The notes below the pieces were generated by a model. That model saw nothing but the letters and a program-made list of their open reading frames with translations, was not told the origin of the DNA and did no database searches. The translations under genes and the position numbers were made by a program. 64,000 bases of DNA from Asterias amurensis (taxonomy: Eukaryota > Echinodermata > Asteroidea > Forcipulatida > Asteriidae), in contig NC_092669.1 of NCBI RefSeq assembly GCF_032118995.1, forward strand, positions 11,456,335 through 11,520,334, given 5' to 3'. Shown here piece after piece: positions 10,161 through 21,600 of the stretch (the stretch's first letter is position 1; each line of letters begins with the position of its first letter).

Positions 10161-12641
10161 GATTTGTGATTGGTTAAATCAAGACAGAGGCACTCTGATT
10201 GGTCAAGGCCCAATTTCATAAAGCTGAAAGCAGACAGTACTGCGCGACAAATTTCTTTAGAGCTTTATTGTTCAGTTTGAACAAGGACAGTGATTTTTCC
10301 ACAACATTATGACACAGGGTCCATGATTGGTCAATAGTATTAAGAAACAAAGGTTATGATTGGTCAGTGGCATCAAGACACAGTAACTGTGATTGGTAGA
10401 GAATTCCCTGCTTCTGTAAGCGTGAATTCTTAACTTATTTTTTATTTATTTTTTTTTATTTCAAAACGGTTTATTGTAAAAAGCCGAGCTGTGAAATAAT
10501 ACCCGGATCAGCATCTTCTTCATTAATAGCTACACAGAAAGTTGAAAAGCACTGTGCAGAGTTGGTGAAAGAAGTTGGCAAATCCCTCCTTTTTCTTTAG
10601 CAATTAAAGAGCGACTTGCTCATTAATTTTGTTTATGTGATCACATTTCATTATTGATAAAAGCACGCAAAGATGAATTAGTCACATGTCTCATCCTTTT
10701 CTGATTTTGCAGCTGCAAAAAGTAATAATTGCTAAGTGAAGCCTATTCTCCAAAGCTTAAAAGCAATTAAGTAGTCTATTGATCGTGACCCATTTCACCT
10801 GACATCATCATCAGAAAAATCTTGAATGCGCCATACTGGTGGGCAATTTCACTGTGCGTTTTTATATACAACTCTATGCAGTGAAGTGTGCATTGTAGGC
10901 GACGCGATGCTAATACACCTAAACCTAACTTGCCCACCAACATGGCGAGCGTGGCATCAGTCGCCGCATGTGTGTTGCGCGTGCAAGGGGTCAATAAAGT
11001 AAGAGTGCAATCTCCAAGATGTCAAGGTCTGTTTTATTTGTGGATTTTGATTTTTTTTGTTTTATCAGGGTGAAAGGTAGAAATTGTAATTAGTTATTTC
11101 GGAAACAATTATTTCTTAAAAACCATCAAATCTTGCTAGCTCTTTGCCAAATTTGTGTACACTATAGTATAAAGCATAGTCTTGAGGTAAGACATGCTAT
11201 TTTAAGTACGATCACCATTCTCTGCTTACTGTGCAAGCGCCAAAATTCTGTGTAAGCGATGCCTAGTAGTACACAATGTATTTGATGGGTTTCAAGAGTC
11301 GTGTAAATATAAGTAGTTTAATATTTAGCATTAGTTGCTAATGCTTGGGTATTTTGTTTAGTGCACTTTTTTTATGTGGTGGGTGATGAATTTTCAGTTC
11401 CCAACAGCGCCCTCTATTATGTGATAGTAATGTAATGCACTAAGACTACATCAAGCACTTTTGGGGATCATTCTCTTTAGCACATCTTTTATAAGTCGTG
11501 TGGGTTTGGTGAAATTGAAGCATAAAATTTGCAACATTTTGTAATTTTGGTTTTACACAGAGTTTTCTGCTGTGATTTGTCGATTTTAACTTTAACTTTT
11601 AACTTAATTGCATTTATACAGCGCTTTAACACTGTTGCAAAGCACTTGATACACTTTAGATTAAAAACTGTGGAACTTCTCAAACTTTTCCCAAAGATTA
11701 TTCCAAAGATTATATAACAGAATGTTTTAAAAAACGGGTAGTAAATAATTTATTCTTTCGGGAAATAAAGTGGAGATATTGCGGTTAACAAGTTTGCTTT
11801 GTGAGCATTTCTTATGTTGTTAGATCTTCCCCTTAACCCTTTAGCCCGCATACCGCCCCGCGGCGCCCTGCGTATTACCACGCATACCCCCCGCACAGTT
11901 TGACATGGTGTACTTTGAGTTATAACCATGCGATTAAAAAGCAGCAAACAGCCGTAGATAGAGCGCAATCTCAAGATGACAACAGTCTAAAAGTAGCACA
12001 TGGTCCACATAAGAAAAAATTACATAAGGTTCAAAGGTCGAAAGTCATTTCACAATCAAACAACCCATGTGTGAGTGGGTGTTTTTCTCCGAGTTGAGCC
12101 GTACATTATCTGTGTGGCAGGACCGTATAGGGGATGTACCACTTACAACATGTACGCGCGCATGTACACAGTAATGGCAGTCTCCCGCTTGCTTCGCAAA
12201 AAAACTTTCTGGTTTCCGCAAGCTTTCAGTTTTCCGCTCGAAGTTCAGGTTTTTTTTTTTCAACAGCCTATAACAACCATGAGTATAAGAATACAAACCA
12301 AAAGATCAACACATTTGAACCAAAGATTTTGTTCCCTTCCAGTGGTTTTGTTTTATTCATAAAATCACAAAACTTGAGAACATTTTCACTAACAATATCG
12401 ACAGCTATTGAAGTGTCTTACTTGTGATTCTCGCTTTACTGTACATCAGTATCTTGTGCTTGTCCATATGGTACTGGTAGCCGTGCAACACGAGCATAAT
12501 CAGTTTTTCCATTTTGACGTTTACAAAGCTTGTGATGTCACGTCTCCTGTATCTGTTATCCATGACTTTGTGTTTCTATTGCCCATCCCAAGGGAGTCCG
12601 CTGGAAGGGAACGTCCTGTCTATATGATGTCAACAGAGGGC
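10161..12641. other. PTGR3 3' UTR and PTGR3/RPL39 convergent intergenic DNA
   Basis: The region follows the PTGR3 stop codon and precedes, on the opposite strand, the RPL39 stop codon. It holds a family E fragment (10205-10260), a family F repeat (10780-11000) and otherwise AT-rich unique sequence. No coding exon could be supported. The PTGR3 polyadenylation site was not located with confidence. Confidence 0.6.
10780..11000. mobile_element. Family F repeat with TTGACCC-type inverted ends
   Basis: The left part GACCCATTTCACCTGACATC and the right part TGCGCGTGCAAGGGGTCAAT end in complementary GACCC/GGGTC. The middle carries CCACCAACATGGCGAGCGTG. A second copy is at 60160-60365. Confidence 0.6.
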
Positions 12642-15600
12642 CTAGAAGTTCAGCTTTGTTCTTCTCCAGTGACGCCTCTTAGCGTTGTATCTGCAAGAAT
12701 GGAAGCCGAGTAAACTATATGAAATTTTTGCCTAATGGACCCTATGCCTAATGTGCAGGGCAAATAAATTCACGCATTGAAACTAGGCCTACTTAAAACC
12801 ATCACTAATAATATAATAATGAGTTAACTATTCATACTGCTAAAAATCAAAGACAATTTTGTTCAAATGCGATGTACACTAAAATATTAATACAAAATTA
12901 CAAGAAAATACCTTATAAAATAAGGAAACAGCAAGAAACATTACATTTAGAGCTACAATTAATGCGCCTGACGTGAATATTTAAGGAAATGAACAAACTG
13001 TTTACTGGGTGCACCCCAGTAAATAGCGACTGAATGCTTGAACCAAACCTCACTTATAATTTCAGCCATTTCTGTAAATGACAACCAGGCAACTCTAGGT
13101 TTAACCTGACCCCCCCCCCCCCCAACACTGCTGCCCCCAGAAAGTTTGAGTAGCCCTCATTTTAAGCATAAATATTGCCATAATTAAACCTGATGCATTA
13201 TTATTGTGACAATCACAAAAAATAAAGTTGCACTCAAAACCCTCAAAAATAAATTAACACATTTACAAAATGTATTACTCACATCTGAATGGAAGAAATA
13301 TGAGCATTTTAAACAAGTAGGTTGCACAGTTTTTAGTTGCCCACAGGGCAAGTTGAGGGGTGTGTTTACTACCCAGGGCAGTTTTCACTAGACAATGTAC
13401 GCCAGGCGAAGGGCGAGCCCTAGAAACCATAATAACAATTTATTGAATTTATGATGCGCTCTCGCCAGGACCAGCTTGTTCAAAGCACATAACAACACCA
13501 TAATAAAGTTACACATAAACAAATCTAAGAAAAAGTACACCAGTAAAAATATGCAAAATAGAAATTCAAGTCTTATTGACAAGAAAACATTCAACAGTAA
13601 AACAACAATGCAAGTTAGGTACATAAAGCATAATTACAAAGTTCACAATAAAATATAAGTTCAAAAACCGACAGATACAGAATTCATTGCACATCATGAA
13701 TTGCACCAAACCATAAAACATACACCAGTGAAAAACTTTCAGCTTAGTGAAAAGGGAGATCATTGGATGTGACAAAAGTTACAATGTAAGCTGTGGAGAG
13801 AGCATCCAGGTACAATACATGTACTTCATAGGGGGAACACACAAGCAATTGCCTCCATGCCCCCTGGTCATTGCCTTGGTGCCCTTGCAATGCTACAGTA
13901 GGGATCTGCAATTTCTTGATAGGGTGCCCTTCACCAAGGAGAAAATGCCTTGGTAACTTTGCCCATTCAAAAATGACGCATACAGGCCCGAGCATGTTCC
14001 CAATCTCGGTCTTACAGCAGGCCTTACATGGGGCACAGTAATTTTCCTCCTGTAAAGGGCACTTCTAGGAGGAAAATTTGTAATTGTATAAGAACTTTGC
14101 AGAGGGCACCAGCAGCAATGTTTGTGGGTGCTGTGGGTTATATCAAGGCCTGGAAAGGGAACTATAAAACACGGACCAGAGACAAATTGCTGGTCTTCTG
14201 AAATAATGAGCAAGATCTGGAAGTGAAAAGAAAAAACCTTAGTAAGCTGTGGAGAATAGAATTCCCAATCTCAGCAAAAGTTCTAGAATGTGGATTAAGG
14301 ATGGTTTCTTTCTTCGTACCTGATTTTGTTTCCAGTCCTCATGCGTACCCATTGTGGAATGGGACGATTCTGCTTCTGCTTCTTAGCAAGCTTCTGCTTG
14401 ATCTTGAACGACTTGTGGGCCGGCTGTAGGTGGGATTAAAAGACAACACATAAGTGGCGTTAAATATAAAGTTTGTTTTATTTTAACTACACTTCCTTCA
14501 GACATGTCTGATCTGTATACATCAACCCTCGTTATAAAGAGCTTTATTCAATAGACCTTTCCATTGATGATTTAAACTGCGCTGTTGGCATGGCCAGCCG
14601 AATGTTAGCAAATCAATCAATTGCGTTGAAAACAAATTGTGACCAAATTCATTATGTTCTGTAAAGATGCATAAAATATCTCTTATAATATGATTTGTTG
14701 ATTTCTTTTCAACAATCTCAACTTATTTTAGAATATTTGGGTAACGTTTCTACTAACTATTGCTATCTGTTCTTGACTTGCACTTGTGACTTTCCATAGT
14801 TTTCCAACCTCCATTGGCAAAAACTCGCGCTGTAAAGCAAGTTGCAATAGCAATGTCTAGAGGTTGTGCTTTCTGAAGTCCTCTCATTTTTGTTTTGTAA
14901 GCATGTTTCTTTTCGTCTTAATAAGGTTTATCGCGAATAGCAAAATATCACGAGAGGGCGCTGTTGAACCAACACAAAGGTATAGGCGTTGCGTGTGGGA
15001 GTCGTAGAAACTGCATGGAAACTGCCCCATATTCCTTCCCAAAATGCATTGCGTTTCTGAATCGCGATAAACCTTATATTACGTTGAACTGTTAATGAAG
15101 CAATTTAGCCAGTTCCATTGATCTTGTCCCAGTGACAGTCCCACTCCGAGATTTTCTCCCCAGTTGGCGCTTGCTTCAGTGAAACAAATTTCAGCTGCCA
15201 ATTGCTCAATAAATATCATCAGCGCCATGTTTTACTGATGCGCATGTGGTGATTTGATGCGCTGGAACAGCCGTCTTACTTATTTATAGTGTCGCTGTGG
15301 CGGCCTGTTTTATGCTGCGGACTCATGATCTGGTTGGGGTAGAGAATATTGCTTTTAAGTTTATACAATGGAAAAGTTTCTGTGTGGCGCCACCACTTTT
15401 TCATTCGATATGAAATAATATAGTATCTAATTTACCTCAATGAGATAATCCCTTTTTGTAAAAATGAGTGAAAAGGTGGTGGCGCCATACGGAAAGTTAT
15501 CCTATACAACTCGGGTAAGCTTATTTATCAGCAGACATGGCACTGACTGACTGACATGTTTTTAGAGCGAATGCAAGCTCAGAAATTTTCATAAAATCAC

Positions 15601-17681
15601 ACAAAAACGGTAGCACACTTTTTGGAGTTTGGTTCTCTCCACAAATGATGAAGGGTGGGGGGGGGGGGGAATCCTTGCATAAACGTGGGTTTTTATTGGA
15701 AATGTTATTTCCCAGCGTAGTTTACAGCCGTACTGCCGTAGAGACAGCATAAGTTATACTATACAAATTAGACCCAGTAACTGGGGCGCTGTACTCCTTT
15801 TCAACAATTTTTGACTTTATCTGTCGTACTAGCGCCCCAGGGAATGGCACAGAATTTTAACGAATACCCAGTTTTTCGCGACACCCAGCCACAAAAAACG
15901 CCTCAAAATGACAAAAAGACCAAACAAACTAGCTCAAAAATCGCCTACTCTATTCTCGATACGTCTAGGATGTAACATCAGGCATTTAATTGTACTCACG
16001 ATCATTTTTTAAACTCCAAATCGATGATTTTTAACTCCGCATCGTGGAGCGATTGACAAGTCTGCGATTTTCGGATGTGTATGGTAACGAAACATGGCGT
16101 CGCGTTGTGGGTGGATGTCCATCAACGGCTGTTTAATGCTACACTTGTTACAGGCGTTGCAGCGAATGCTATACATTGTACACGGGGATGGGTACAGGCG
16201 CTGCAGCTAGCGAGTGCCCACGTGCGTTCAATCATGGGCAACGTAACTTACACGGTGCCGGGTTGTTGGAAAATTATCAGAAAGGGGGTGAAAGTTTCTC
16301 AGAAAGGGAATATCGTCTGAAAGAGGGGATTTTTCTGGTCATCGCCCCCCCCCCCCCCCCCAAAAAAAAAGGGGGAAAATATGATAAATAAATAAAAACC
16401 GCTGAACTTCATCTAGGCCTACGATTTTTGTGCATGGTTAAATTGCTTCTTATAATGTTAAGTGCTGCCAGTGTCACTGTAGAATTTTTTTTTATTTATT
16501 TATCATCTTTTTTCCCCTTTTTTTCGTTTTTTCCTTTTTTTTGGGGGGGGGGGGGCGATGACCAGAAAAATCCAGACCAGCAGACTTCATCCAGAACCAT
16601 CCAGCTTCATCCAGCAGACTTCAGACCAGAAAAATCCCCTCTTTCAGACAATAATCCCTTTCTGAGAACCTTTCACCCCCTTTCTGATAATTTTCCAACA
16701 ACCCGGCACCGTGTAAGTTACGTTGACCATGATTGAACGCACGTGGGCACTCGCTAGCTGCAGCGCCTGTACCCATCCCCGTGTACAATGTATAGCATTC
16801 GCTGCAACGCCTGTAACAAGTGTAGCATTAAACAGCCGTTGATGGACATCCACCCACAACGCGACGCCATGTTTCGTTACCATACACATCCGAAAATCGC
16901 AGACTTGTCAATCGCTCCACGATGCGGAGTTAAAAATCATCGATTTGGAGTTTAAAAAATGATCGTGAGTACAATTAAATGCCTGATGTTACATCCTAGA
17001 CGTATCGAGAATAGAGTAGGCGATTTTTGAGCTAGTTTGTTTGGTCTTTTTGTCATTTTGAGGCATTTTTTGTGGCTGGGTGTCGCGAAAAACTGGGTAT
17101 TCGTTAAAATTCTGTGCCATTCCCTGGGGCGCTAGTACGACAGATAAAGTCAAAAATTGTTGAAAAGGAGTACAGCGCCCCAGTTACTGGGTCTATATAC
17201 AAATAGTCTTTTGATCATTCCTTCGTTTGCTTCGGAAGAAGACAGTACAAATTCAAATTGTCAAAAGTTACGAACGTCAATCGGACTAACTCGTCAGCCG
17301 AATAGACTAGCTAGACTCACTCGGCTCAGCTGACACCGTGACGGTACGAAGTAACCAACTTTGTTAAGTACATTGAGTGACTTAAAAGGTACGAAGCGAC
17401 CAAGGTTAAAAAATGACCGACATTTATAGCTCGTAATAATGCATCACCAGAATTCCATTTCAACGACCACCCATACATTACATCCAGCATTAGGCCTACG
17501 TGATCTTCAACAACGATAAATTACATTTCTTCAATCCAGTAAAATCACATTATGGGAAAATCAATCCAATCAAATAAACCAACACAATGCATTCTATGTA
17601 AACCAATATACATTTATTGACAAACATTTTCTATATTAATTGACAGTATTTACGACATTTGGTACGTATTTCCCTCACCAT
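12642..17681 (-). CDS. RPL39: 60S ribosomal protein eL39 (three exons)
   Basis: A small, highly basic protein lining the exit tunnel of the large ribosomal subunit. Minus-strand exons: 17679-17681 (ATG alone, followed by GTGAGG), 14320-14423, and 12642-12690 (ending TAG). The sum is 156 nt, exactly 51 residues, the usual eL39 length. Signature stretches are [35 protein letters not shown] and [15 protein letters not shown]. The exon 2/exon 3 junction splits the Arg codon (AG|A). Exons 2 and 3 are certain by family match. The ATG-only first exon is inferred from three things: the start codon next to a GT donor, the exact length, and a pyrimidine-tract start upstream. The C-terminus reads LNF where I recall LGL in human. 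Intron 1 (about 3.3 kb) contains the 1.4-kb foldback at 15769. Intron 2 is about 1.6 kb. Confidence 0.9.
13085..14165. repeat. RPL39 intron 2: poly-C tract and 'TTGCCTTGGTGCCCTTG' repeat pieces
   Basis: A run of about 14 C lies at 13110-13123. Two pieces of a diffuse repeat with CATTGCCTTGGTGCCCTTGC and AAGGAGAAAATGCCTTG lie at 13850-13960 and about 14000-14160. Related pieces occur near 21620, 24240, 34560 and 59700. AT-rich open frames here have no family resemblance. Confidence 0.45.
14921..15077. mobile_element. Short MITE with ATAAGGTTTATCGCG inverted ends
   Basis: The left end ATAAGGTTTATCGCGAATAG mirrors the right end AATCGCGATAAACCTTAT, 157 bp overall. It lies in RPL39 intron 1. No second copy was seen in the window. 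Confidence 0.6.
15769..17195. mobile_element. 1.43-kb foldback DNA transposon with 9-bp target duplication
   Basis: Left arm 15769 to about 16360 and right arm about 16545 to 17195 are reverse complements over roughly 600 bp, beginning TAGACCCAGTAACTGGGGCG. They are separated by about 180 bp, which includes poly-C and poly-G tracts. TATACAAAT occurs immediately outside both ends (15760-15768 and 17196-17204), a perfect 9-bp duplication. Long terminal inverted repeats plus a 9-bp duplication suggest a non-autonomous MULE-like element; this class assignment is inference. The right arm has an extra stretch of about 60 bp with repeated CATCCAG / AGCAGACTTCA at about 16574-16632. Matching 81-codon open frames on the two arms (16075-16320 plus, 16644-16889 minus) follow from the symmetry. 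It lies in RPL39 intron 1. Confidence 0.9.
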
Positions 17682-17724
17682 TTTGAGAATTCTCCACCAA
17701 ATTGATGGCCAAATTAGAAAGAGG
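17682..17724 (-). promoter_or_regulatory. RPL39: RPL39 5' UTR with terminal oligopyrimidine (TOP) start
   Basis: Reading the minus strand from 17724 gives CCTCTTTCTAATTTGG. This is a pyrimidine-rich start of the kind found at the cap site of ribosomal protein mRNAs, where it confers mTOR-dependent translation. It would give a 5' UTR of about 43 nt before the ATG at 17681, a normal length for this gene class. The position of transcription start is inferred from the motif only. Confidence 0.5.
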
Positions 17725-18669
17725 ACAAATGAGGGCGCTGTTCAAAATGTCGCCAAAAGCCCCCAAAATTGAACAGCCGTAAAAAAAAAACAGCCGTCTG
17801 TTTAACCTATGTCTGTTCTATTTTCAAAAAGGGGGGTAACAAACAGATTTCAAATAGTTCAAGCAAATATTTAAACGGAATATCATGAGCAACATTATAA
17901 AGCAAAATGTAAATATCTGAAATATGAGAGTTACTTATAATATATCAACATACATGCATATTCGTTAAAAAAAAATTGCATTTTGCAATTAAAACCAAAC
18001 AGGAGAAAGGTACAGAATTATTGACTATTCCAAATTAAGTGACAATAATATTACTACGCATTTTTAACCTAAATAATATAGACCATAGACACAAAAATAC
18101 ATGCCATTAAATTAACTGAGAATCAAGTTTAAAATAAACAATTAGTATAAAGCTTCTTTCAAACCTTTTGTAATTTCAATGATGTTTTTAAAAGTTTCAA
18201 TACACATTATTTTAAGAACTGGGTCGTGGGTTATTTTTTGGGGCGGATGTGTGGTTGACATGTGTGTTGCCACAGTCAACAGTTGTTGAATGGTGGCGCT
18301 ACAACTAAATGTCTTCAAAATGTGGCGTAACTGCAGAACATTTTGGTCACCAAAATAGCCATGACAATACTTGTATGACTTCTGTACAGCAAAATGTGGC
18401 CTCCACATCAATTTATACCAGAAATTTGCTGTAAAAAGGGCTGTGGATAATTATAGACTGTAAATTTCCTAAGGTTGTTCGCCCACCAGCTCGCACTCAC
18501 GCACTGCAGTTCAGAGTTGCACTTGCTTTGCACACCACCGGGTTGAGCACCGCTCGCGACCCGGCCAAGTCAACCCCACACCGAAGGAAAGGACTTTTTT
18601 GTACGGCAAGTGGTCCATCGTGTAAACCAAGTTACTGTCCAAAACATTGTAAAACACAGACGTATCAAA
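17725..18669. other. Divergent promoter region RPL39 / AGBL with one candidate minus-strand exon
   Basis: AT-rich DNA lies between the proposed RPL39 start and the AGBL start codon. The 200 bp upstream of 18670 are clearly more GC-rich (for example GCACCGCTCGCGACCCGGCC), consistent with an AGBL promoter and 5' UTR. A candidate coding exon lies inside at 18142-18428 on the minus strand. Confidence 0.5.
18142..18428 (-). CDS. Candidate terminal coding exon, unknown protein
   Basis: Minus-strand open frame preceded by a good acceptor (CCCTTTTTACAG just above 18428). It starts NFWYKLMWRPHFAVQKSYKY and ends at a TAA at 18142, about 94 codons. Composition is balanced and protein-like (GYFGDQNVLQLRHILKTF, HMSTTHPPQKITHDPVLKIM), unlike the AT-biased random frames around it. 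I do not recognise the family. No convincing upstream exon was found; any such exon would overlap the start of the AGBL gene on the opposite strand. It could be the last exon of a nested gene, a small intronless gene or a decaying copy. Confidence 0.3.
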
Positions 18670-21600
18670 ATGTACGGAGGCAGTAAGCAAGACTATGTGT
18701 TTGATTTTGACTTGGTAAGTATGGGTTATGATGGGGGAAATGTCCCCCTTTTCAGCTACGGTTGTTGACGGTTTGGGGGAAAGAAGAAAGTAAAGTTGTA
18801 ATAAAAAGTGAAAGTTTTAGATTTTTATTTTATTTTTTTTTCTTAACTCAAATCCCTAGATTCATAATTTTGGGAACTTGTGCACAATTTATTTTTATTT
18901 GTTTAAATAAATAGGCCTAACTAAAGTAATAATAATAATATAATTTTTTCTAAAAAGGCAGTATACTCAAATCTAGACCAGCCAGGGCCAGGCAGGTCAA
19001 GAATCTTGACGTAAGATGTTGACATCTTCAGGTGACGCTGTCTTCTTCCCCCTCCCCCCCCCAAAAAAAAATAAAATCATTTTTAATCGTCCGACCGAAG
19101 ACATCAAAAATTTTGTTAAAAAGGAGTAATTTCAGCACAAGGCAAAAATGACAATAATAACATTTGCAATAGATTTATTTAGATATAACATGAACAAAAA
19201 TACATTGTTTATTGATTGTCGATCATCTGTCTAAACGGGAAGATATAACATTTATTTTGTTGATGGGAATAGTCAACAATGTGCGCTACACACGTCAAGC
19301 TCATTTTGATGATGCACTGTGACCGATCAAATCGATAATAACCTTCTATTTTACAAGTAGGGTGCTGCTTGAGTTTGTGAATTCATATACTTACAAGGAG
19401 TCTTATGAAGATCCTACATTTTGAGAAAATTGATGTAGCTGTTGCAAACAACTTGCCAACCAAAAGGACCGATGGTATAAATGCCAAAAAAGGTTAAAGA
19501 CATTGGACACTATAGTATTAGTAATTGTCAAAGACCAGTCTTCTCACTTGGTGTATCTCATGCAGAAAATAACAAACCTGTGAAAATTTGAGCTCAATCG
19601 GTTGTTGAAGTCAAAGAAAAAGCACCCTTGTAACACCGAGTTGTGTGCTTTGAGATGCTTGATTTGGAGACCTTAAATTCTAAATCTGAGGTCTCGAAAT
19701 CAAATTCGTGGGAAATAACTTCTTTCTCGAAAACTACGTCACTTCAGAGGGAGCTGTTTCTCACAATGTTTTATACTTTCAACCTTTCCCCATTACTCGT
19801 TCCCAAGAAAGGTTTTATGCTAATAATTATTGCGAGTATTTACCAACAGTGCCCACTGCCTTAATGCCTGATGTTTCGAACCTATGTAGCAGTGTCTTTC
19901 TCGAAGGCTAAAGAGAGACTCTGCTAGGGTCAAAACGTCAGTCCATTAACTATATTGAAGTTCCCATTAGGCCTATGTATTAAAATTTAAATATTTAATT
20001 ATGTTTCTTCTTTTTTATCCTTAGAATCCATATGAGAGTTTCATGCGGAATCATCTGAAGCATTATGGATACTATACAGGTAAAACAATATCACTTTCCA
20101 AGTGTACACATCAACTCTAATGGCCTTGATTAAAAGCAGAAATGTTTGCTCACTGGGCACACAAACAAAACATTTTGTGAGGCACAATTTTATAGAAAGG
20201 TTTGCGTTAACACCATGTAATGACTATCTTTTATAAGTTGGGGTGGTTCTGAAAAAAAAATGTTGCTTTCTCCAGAAGACGATCAGAGCATACTGATCGA
20301 CACGTCTAGTTGAAACCAACGGTTCTTTTCAGAACCACCACAACTCATTAGAGATAGTCATTACATGGTGTTACCGCAAACCTGTCTATATCGTATTTCC
20401 ACCATGCAAAGTTTCAACGCCTACTTTAGGCACAATTTTGTACTGGCAAGTACTGGCAAGGTTTGCTGTAAAATAATGTATTGGCAGTTATAGTTTGGAA
20501 AAGAAGCTGTGGTATAACAATCCGGAACTTCCATTCAGTAATTTGGTTATATCCAGGAGAAAACAATAAAATTGTACTGATTGAAGTGACCTTTGTAATT
20601 TATGAATCATTTCTGGTTGTGAAGCCAAGGATTTTACGAAAAGGGACCTGTAATCACTGTACTAGCCAAGAACACAATGAGTTGAAAACAAAAAAGGAAG
20701 TTTCAGTTTTAGACAAAAACCAATGAATTATTCTGGGGAAAACACATGCAATAAATAGGGCAGGGACAGAAAACCCAACTCACAAGGCAACATAAGCCAT
20801 AACAAAAACTTAACACAAACTTGATCAAGCCGTTACCCAGTTTTCGACCAAGTGCATTTTGTAATCAAAAACCTAAACATGATAAAAGATCTTTTGTGCC
20901 TTGGAGTAGGTGAACGTGACACTACGTCTGTTTGTAAACAATGATACCACGACTGTGGAAGAAAAAAGTTCAAAGGTCATTGTAAACAAAATGGAGAGCT
21001 CTGCTACCATAAATCAAAGTTTGTGTCATGTGTTTAACTGACTTAAAGCCATTATACACTTTCGGCACAGAAAAAAAAAAAGTTCACAGATTTAAAAATA
21101 ACTTATGGGGTTTACAGAAGGTAATGGTAAAACGCTTTATTTTACTATTTGAGCAGTAAAGCAATATCAATTCTCAATAGCGAGAATTAGTGATTTATTT
21201 TAAACACATGTCATGACACGGCGAAACGTGCGGATACAAGGGTGGGTTTTCCCGTTATTTTCTCCCGACTCCAATGACCGATTGAGCCTAAATTTTCACA
21301 GGTTTGTTATTTGATATAGAAGTTGTGATACACGAAGTGTGGACCTTGGACAATACTGTTTACCAAAAGGGTCCAATGGCTTTAATGGCTCACTTTTTAG
21401 ACATAATTTTTTTTTTAATATCTCACATTGTCCGTTGTCAAACACATTTCCTTGCAATGGCAGGCTATTATCTGACATGTCTGAAGTTTGATAATTTGAT
21501 ACTGTGTAGGCCTACCGTGTATATTTTTCCAATTTTGCTGGAAATGTAAATTTTCGTTGGGGACTTTCATTTTGGTTAGAGTAAATTCAGGCCGGACACT

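Noticed and set aside
16075..16889. Matching 81-codon frames on opposite strands
   Set aside because: They lie on the two arms of the foldback at 15769-17195 and are the same DNA read twice; no family match and no start context.
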